Shown here piece by piece: positions 60,354 to 64,000 of a stretch of DNA of 64,000 nucleotides. The translations under genes and the position numbers were made by a program. Where the stretch lies: assembly GCF_000832125.1 (NCBI RefSeq), contig NZ_JPRK01000005.1, positions 372,001 to 436,000 on the forward strand. Direction: 5' to 3'. The notes under the pieces are model-generated. The model had not been told where the DNA came from. It saw only the letters and a program-made list of their open reading frames with translations, and did no database searches. Every line of letters starts with the position of its first letter. The stretch's first letter is position 1. This DNA comes from Flavobacterium hibernum (lineage in GTDB: Bacteria > Bacteroidota > Bacteroidia > Flavobacteriales > Flavobacteriaceae).

Positions 60354-60386
60354 ATCTTTGTCAAAGTTTGAAACTTTGACAAAGAT
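60354..60386. terminator. Perfect palindrome between convergent genes, probable terminator
   Basis: ATCTTTGTCAAAGTTT and its exact inverse flank a single central G. It fills the space between the trmN6 stop and the S41 peptidase stop. Confidence 0.6.
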
Positions 60387-60393
60387 TTACAAT

Positions 60394-62049
60394 TTATAAC
60401 TTCTCTTCTTTCGCAAAAAGAATTGCACGATCTAAAACTTCATCTCTTCCTTGTTGAATCCCTAAAATAGTTGGTTTAACTTCTATATCAGGAACGATTC
60501 CTATTCTTTGCACTTCTTTTTTGTTTGGATAAAAAACACCATAACAAGTAAACGATGAAGAAAATCCTTTTATAATACCAAATCTATAATTTGCTCCATC
60601 TGCACCTCCTGTTTGACTACCAATAACTGTAGTTTTTGGAGCTGTTTGAAGCGCCATCGCGTTATGTTCTGCATGACTAATCGCATTTTCATCAATTAGA
60701 ACAATTACTTTTCCTTTGTAATAATTTGGGTTCGTTTTACCACATTTATCAACTTCTGATCTCCAGACATAACGCCCAGGAAAACTAACATCCGGATCAA
60801 TATATTTAGCATATTCTACTGATTCTGCATTAAGCCATTCTGCAATTGTATACATCACATTGTGAGGCCTTTTTCTGTTATCAAAAATAATAGCATTTGT
60901 ATTATTTAGCGCTGTTATTAAAGCCGGAATATCTTTTTCTTCTAATTCATCATAATTTACATAACCAATATTTCCATCCAGAATTTTCCATTTTTCCTGA
61001 TCAGGAAATTGAATTTTTAAATCTTGATATTTATATCGGTTTATTGATTTTACTGTTGTTTTTCCATCTCTGATAAACTCAATTTCAAAAGTTGGTGTTT
61101 TTCCGTTAAAGATTGTCCAATAGGCATTTTTTAAAACTGAAGGTTCGTTTGATCCTTCAACAAATTTTAAATTTTCTTTTAGAATTTGGGCAATTGTTTT
61201 TCCTTCTACTTTTGTAATTACATCTCCAATTTTCAGATCGCTAATTTTTGCCAGAGAATCATTTTTCAAACCTATAACAATAGCCTTTTGATCAATAATT
61301 TTAACATCAACAGGAATAAATTTATCTCCAAAATAGTCAAATAGTTGAGGCATTTGAGTAGAAGCATGCGTGTCATTTATTTTAATCGAAATTTCGCGCA
61401 TTGCTAAAACAAAATCTTTTTCTGATTCCGGTGTATTGATTCGTGGAAGAAATTCATTTAATGTTTTATCCCAATTTTGATCCATTTGGTATTTATATGG
61501 GAAAAAGTATTCGATGTAATTCCAATATCTAAATAAGGCTAAGAGACGAAGATTTTTGTCTGTCCATTTAAAATCTGCATATTTTACTTCGTTCTTAAAT
61601 TGCAATGGAACATCACCGCTGCCAAATTCATAATTAACATAATATTGTTTTCCCTGAATTCTGTTTTCTTCAATAAATTTTAGTTTTTTTGAAAGTGTTT
61701 TAGAAAATAACTCATTTTTACTGATCCAAGACAAATCGAAATTTTTGTCAAAATAATTCTTTTTAGAAGTTGATTTTACTGATTCATAAGCTTTAACTTC
61801 TCCTAATGAAGTAAGCCAATTTTCGATCACCAACGAAAATGCTTCTGCAGATTGCGCTTCTTCGACTTTTGGTAAAATTTGAAATAATTGTTCGTCCCAA
61901 TTAAAATTTCCACTTGCAACATTTGGATGGTAATATTTTAGAAATCCCCAAACTTTGCAAGTTGCAGCCAATTTTTGGGTTTCGGTTATGGATTTTGAAT
62001 AAGAATATTGAAATAATAAAACAAGAATGATAAGTAAAGTTTTTTTCAT
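60394..62049 (-). CDS. S41-family peptidase (C-terminal processing-like), exported
   Basis: The 551-residue protein has a signal peptide (MKKTLLIILVLLFQYSYS). An N-terminal helical domain (about 20-190) is followed by a PDZ-like domain (about 245-330: LKIGDVITKVEGKTIAQIL). The S41 catalytic core (about 345-535) has IGYVNYDELEEKD and the nucleophile region VLIDENAISHAEH, followed by GSQTGGADGAN. The Ser is in AISHAEH. Possible roles include trimming of exported proteins. It lies just downstream of a peptide exporter pair on the same strand, so they may be linked. Confidence 0.85.
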   Translation of the reverse strand: MKKTLLIILVLLFQYSYSKSITETQKLAATCKVWGFLKYYHPNVASGNFNWDEQLFQILPKVEEAQSAEAFSLVIENWLTSLGEVKAYESVKSTSKKNYFDKNFDLSWISKNELFSKTLSKKLKFIEENRIQGKQYYVNYEFGSGDVPLQFKNEVKYADFKWTDKNLRLLALFRYWNYIEYFFPYKYQMDQNWDKTLNEFLPRINTPESEKDFVLAMREISIKINDTHASTQMPQLFDYFGDKFIPVDVKIIDQKAIVIGLKNDSLAKISDLKIGDVITKVEGKTIAQILKENLKFVEGSNEPSVLKNAYWTIFNGKTPTFEIEFIRDGKTTVKSINRYKYQDLKIQFPDQEKWKILDGNIGYVNYDELEEKDIPALITALNNTNAIIFDNRKRPHNVMYTIAEWLNAESVEYAKYIDPDVSFPGRYVWRSEVDKCGKTNPNYYKGKVIVLIDENAISHAEHNAMALQTAPKTTVIGSQTGGADGANYRFGIIKGFSSSFTCYGVFYPNKKEVQRIGIVPDIEVKPTILGIQQGRDEVLDRAILFAKEEKL

Positions 62050-62096
62050 TGGGAATAACAGTAGGTTTTTGGTTAATTATTATTTTTAGGTTTGAT

Positions 62097-63392
62097 TTAA
62101 ACTTGTTCAAAAATACTTTTAAACTGATACAAAATTCGTTCAATTAATCGTAAATCTTCGGTAACGATTTCAGCAGTTCCTTTCATTTCCTGCTGAAATA
62201 CAATTTGTTTTTTATAGGATGTTTGCAATCCGTTTGGAAGTGCAACATCCAGGAGTAAATTTCCATCTTTATCCGGAACAAGCGATATGTTTTTTATTTT
62301 ACCTTTTAGGACTCCAAATTCACGATCGGGAAAATTCGCCAATCTGATATTAACAACTTGTCCAACTTTAATTTTTCCTGAATTTAGGGCTGGTGCTTTT
62401 ACTTTTCCAACAAAACCTTTTTTAGTATTCGGAATAATCGAAAAAACATTATCGCCAATATTTATGGTTTGATTTTCTGTCCAAACCTGCAAAAAAGTAA
62501 CCACTCCACTTACTGACGATTTTAATGCATAGGCCAATTCCCAATCTTTAATAACTTTTTTGAGCTGATAAAACGATTGTGCCATGTTGCGTCCAAGCGT
62601 CACTTCTTCTTTTGTGCCACTTATTTGCGAATTCTGGCTTAATTTTGAATTATCGATCAAAGAGGACCTTAATTGCGAAATCGACGTTAAAAGCCCCTTA
62701 TAACTCTTTTGAGCTTGAAGATAACTAAGTTTTTTCGCTTCCATTTCCTGCGCCGAAATAATTCCTTTATTGAATAGCGTTTCAAAACGTGCAATTTCAT
62801 TTTTCTGAAGTTGTAATTCACTTTCGTTAATCACTTTTTGCTGCTGCAAAATTTCCAATCGTTCTTTGATCTGAACTTTTTCAGAATTTTGTGCTCGATT
62901 TTCAACCTCAAAAGGCTGCAGGTTTTTATTTAATTGTTCTGCTTGATAATCTTTCTGAAAAACCGCAAAAGCACTTTCGATTTCTCCAAGTTGTGCGTTT
63001 TTTAGTAAAGCAAAAGGAAATGTTTTGCTAGCGTCATTGACATTGTATTCATCTACTATTTTTTTCAATAAGAAAACGTCTTTGTAATTAGCAGTATTTT
63101 CAATAATAGCAAGTGTACTATTCTCTGAAACTATAGATTTGTCTTTTACCAAAATGGCTTCGATACGACCAGATGATTTTGAAACTATTTTCTCTGGCGG
63201 AATATTGGTTGTAATTACAATTTGGGTTGTTACTACATCTGGGTATTTAATGAACCATGAGACGAAGAACAACATAAAAATAATTACAAATATCAAAACT
63301 GTCCCCCAACGTATCATCCAATGGGGCACTTTGGTAAGAATGTCCTGAACCTCTTCGCTTCTTAGTTCAATTGCAGTAGTATCTTCAGCCAT
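62097..63392 (-). CDS. HlyD-family secretion protein (peptide/bacteriocin export adaptor)
   Basis: The 431-residue protein has one N-terminal membrane segment (about 27-48: VLIFVIIFMLFFVSWF). The first lipoyl half (SSGRIEAILVKDKSIVSENS), a long coiled coil (about 110-260), the second lipoyl half (LKSSVSGVVTFLQVWTENQ) and a beta-barrel follow. It is the membrane fusion partner of the upstream ABC transporter, whose stop codon lies three bases before this start. Such pairs secrete leader peptides or bacteriocin-like products. No candidate substrate peptide was seen within the window. Confidence 0.9.
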   Translation of the reverse strand: MAEDTTAIELRSEEVQDILTKVPHWMIRWGTVLIFVIIFMLFFVSWFIKYPDVVTTQIVITTNIPPEKIVSKSSGRIEAILVKDKSIVSENSTLAIIENTANYKDVFLLKKIVDEYNVNDASKTFPFALLKNAQLGEIESAFAVFQKDYQAEQLNKNLQPFEVENRAQNSEKVQIKERLEILQQQKVINESELQLQKNEIARFETLFNKGIISAQEMEAKKLSYLQAQKSYKGLLTSISQLRSSLIDNSKLSQNSQISGTKEEVTLGRNMAQSFYQLKKVIKDWELAYALKSSVSGVVTFLQVWTENQTINIGDNVFSIIPNTKKGFVGKVKAPALNSGKIKVGQVVNIRLANFPDREFGVLKGKIKNISLVPDKDGNLLLDVALPNGLQTSYKKQIVFQQEMKGTAEIVTEDLRLIERILYQFKSIFEQV

Positions 63393-63395
63393 GAT

Positions 63396-64000
63396 TTAAT
63401 TTCCTAATTGTAATTGATTTTTTACCAGTTCAAAGTAATTTCCTTTTTGCTCGACTAATGTGGAATGATTGCCAATTTCGATGATTTTTCCTTTATCCAA
63501 AACTACAATTTGATCGGCATTCATAACGGTACTTAGTCGATGTGCAATAACAATTACTGTTTTGTCTTTAAAGAAAATATCTAATTTTTGCATTATTTCT
63601 TTTTCATTATTGGCATCTAAAGCCGAAGTTGCTTCATCAAAAAATAATATTTCCGGATTTTTATAAACAGCTCTTGCAATTAATAAGCGTTGTTTTTGTC
63701 CGGTGCTCATTCCAACTCCTTCAGCACCAATTTTAGTGTTGTAACCAAGCGGTAAACCACTTATATATTCTTTTATGTTGGCAACATCAGCCGCATACAC
63801 TAAACGCTCTTTATCAATTTTATCAACTCCAATGGCTATATTATTTGCAATTGTATCGCTAAAAATAAAACCTTCTTGCATTACGGCTCCAATATGAGAT
63901 CGCCAGGCTCTTTGCGAAATATTCTTTAGTTGTGTATTGCCAATAATAACTTCTCCTTTTTCAGGTTCATAAAACTTCAAAAGCAATTTCATTAAAGTGG
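63396..64000 (-). CDS. ABC transporter, ATPase part (runs off right edge)
   Basis: The frame is open to the window edge, and only the last 201 residues are visible. The first internal Met is not the start: the residues before it (TLM...) look like the end of a Walker A motif. Visible are the Q loop GAVMQEGFIFSDTIANNI, signature GMSTGQKQRLLIARAVY, Walker B ILFFDEATSALD and the switch AHRLSTV. The following HlyD gene suggests a peptidase-containing (C39) peptide exporter, but the N-terminal part cannot be seen. Confidence 0.9.
   Translation of the reverse strand, partial: TLMKLLLKFYEPEKGEVIIGNTQLKNISQRAWRSHIGAVMQEGFIFSDTIANNIAIGVDKIDKERLVYAADVANIKEYISGLPLGYNTKIGAEGVGMSTGQKQRLLIARAVYKNPEILFFDEATSALDANNEKEIMQKLDIFFKDKTVIVIAHRLSTVMNADQIVVLDKGKIIEIGNHSTLVEQKGNYFELVKNQLQLGN

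Overview
The window looks like the chromosome of a Bacteroidota member, most likely Flavobacterium or a close relative. The DNA is AT-rich. Many genes are preceded by the Bacteroidota promoter -7 box TAnnTTTG, in several cases with a TTG 17-20 nt upstream. Diagnostic gene architectures are present: a MurF-alanine racemase fusion, a DnaQ exonuclease fused to the N terminus of DnaE, an Mrp ATPase without the usual CxxC, and lipoproteins with SCKK/SSC-type lipoboxes. No tRNA, rRNA, CRISPR array, complete insertion sequence or prophage was seen. The only strong accessory-island candidate is a defence-like cassette at 6.9-11.2 kb.

Layout. 0-6.5 kb: a DUF58 protein running off the left edge and translationally coupled to an M1 aminopeptidase, thioredoxin, and a large AsmA-like protein. 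6.5-11.3 kb: an AT-rich cassette with an acidic protein of unknown function, a NUDIX hydrolase overlapping a 1047-residue PLD nuclease/SF2 helicase/DUF3427 protein, and a small zinc-ribbon protein. 11.3-16.8 kb: small genes (including a 77-residue protein behind a possible leader ORF and structured RNA), a hibernation factor, an atypical SDR, an exported flavodoxin-Rid fusion, a lipoprotein with three HGQPGHRCDI repeats, and an NTF2-like secreted protein. 17-20.4 kb: ammonium transporter, TrmB, LysE-type exporter, and an MGMT-like protein lacking the active-site Cys. 20.5-28.1 kb: a histidine kinase and NtrC-type regulator, divergent from a MacA/LolD/MacB-like export operon with a sigma-54-like promoter. 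28.2-38.2 kb: L,D-transpeptidase, Mrp, Nfu and ferredoxin (Fe-S), aspartate-semialdehyde dehydrogenase, MscL, MurF-Alr, and membrane proteins. 38.4-46 kb: a small His/Cys membrane protein next to a TonB receptor, prolyl oligopeptidase, Gfo/Idh oxidoreductase, and a beta-barrel protein. 46-50.7 kb: DnaE. 51.3-57.2 kb: a leucine biosynthesis cluster (leuC, leuD, a methyltransferase, a LeuA/CimA-family synthase, leuB). 57.3-64 kb: an RRM protein, a lipoprotein, rpsP-rimM-trmN6, an S41 peptidase, and an HlyD/ABC peptide exporter pair running off the right edge.

The most pervasive unexplained structure is a set of intergenic inverted repeats. Each arm is built from an 8-11 bp 'word' repeated two or three times (for example CACGAATT, CACAGATTA, CATAGAAT, CATATAAGT, GCAAAG, GAACCTTTG). 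Different word families sit in different gaps. In places they are nested concentrically: three perfect inverted repeats share one axis at 43436-43708. Two of these elements lie between genes of the leucine cluster. Homology-based names below come from reading the protein sequences and recalling family motifs; no database search was run.
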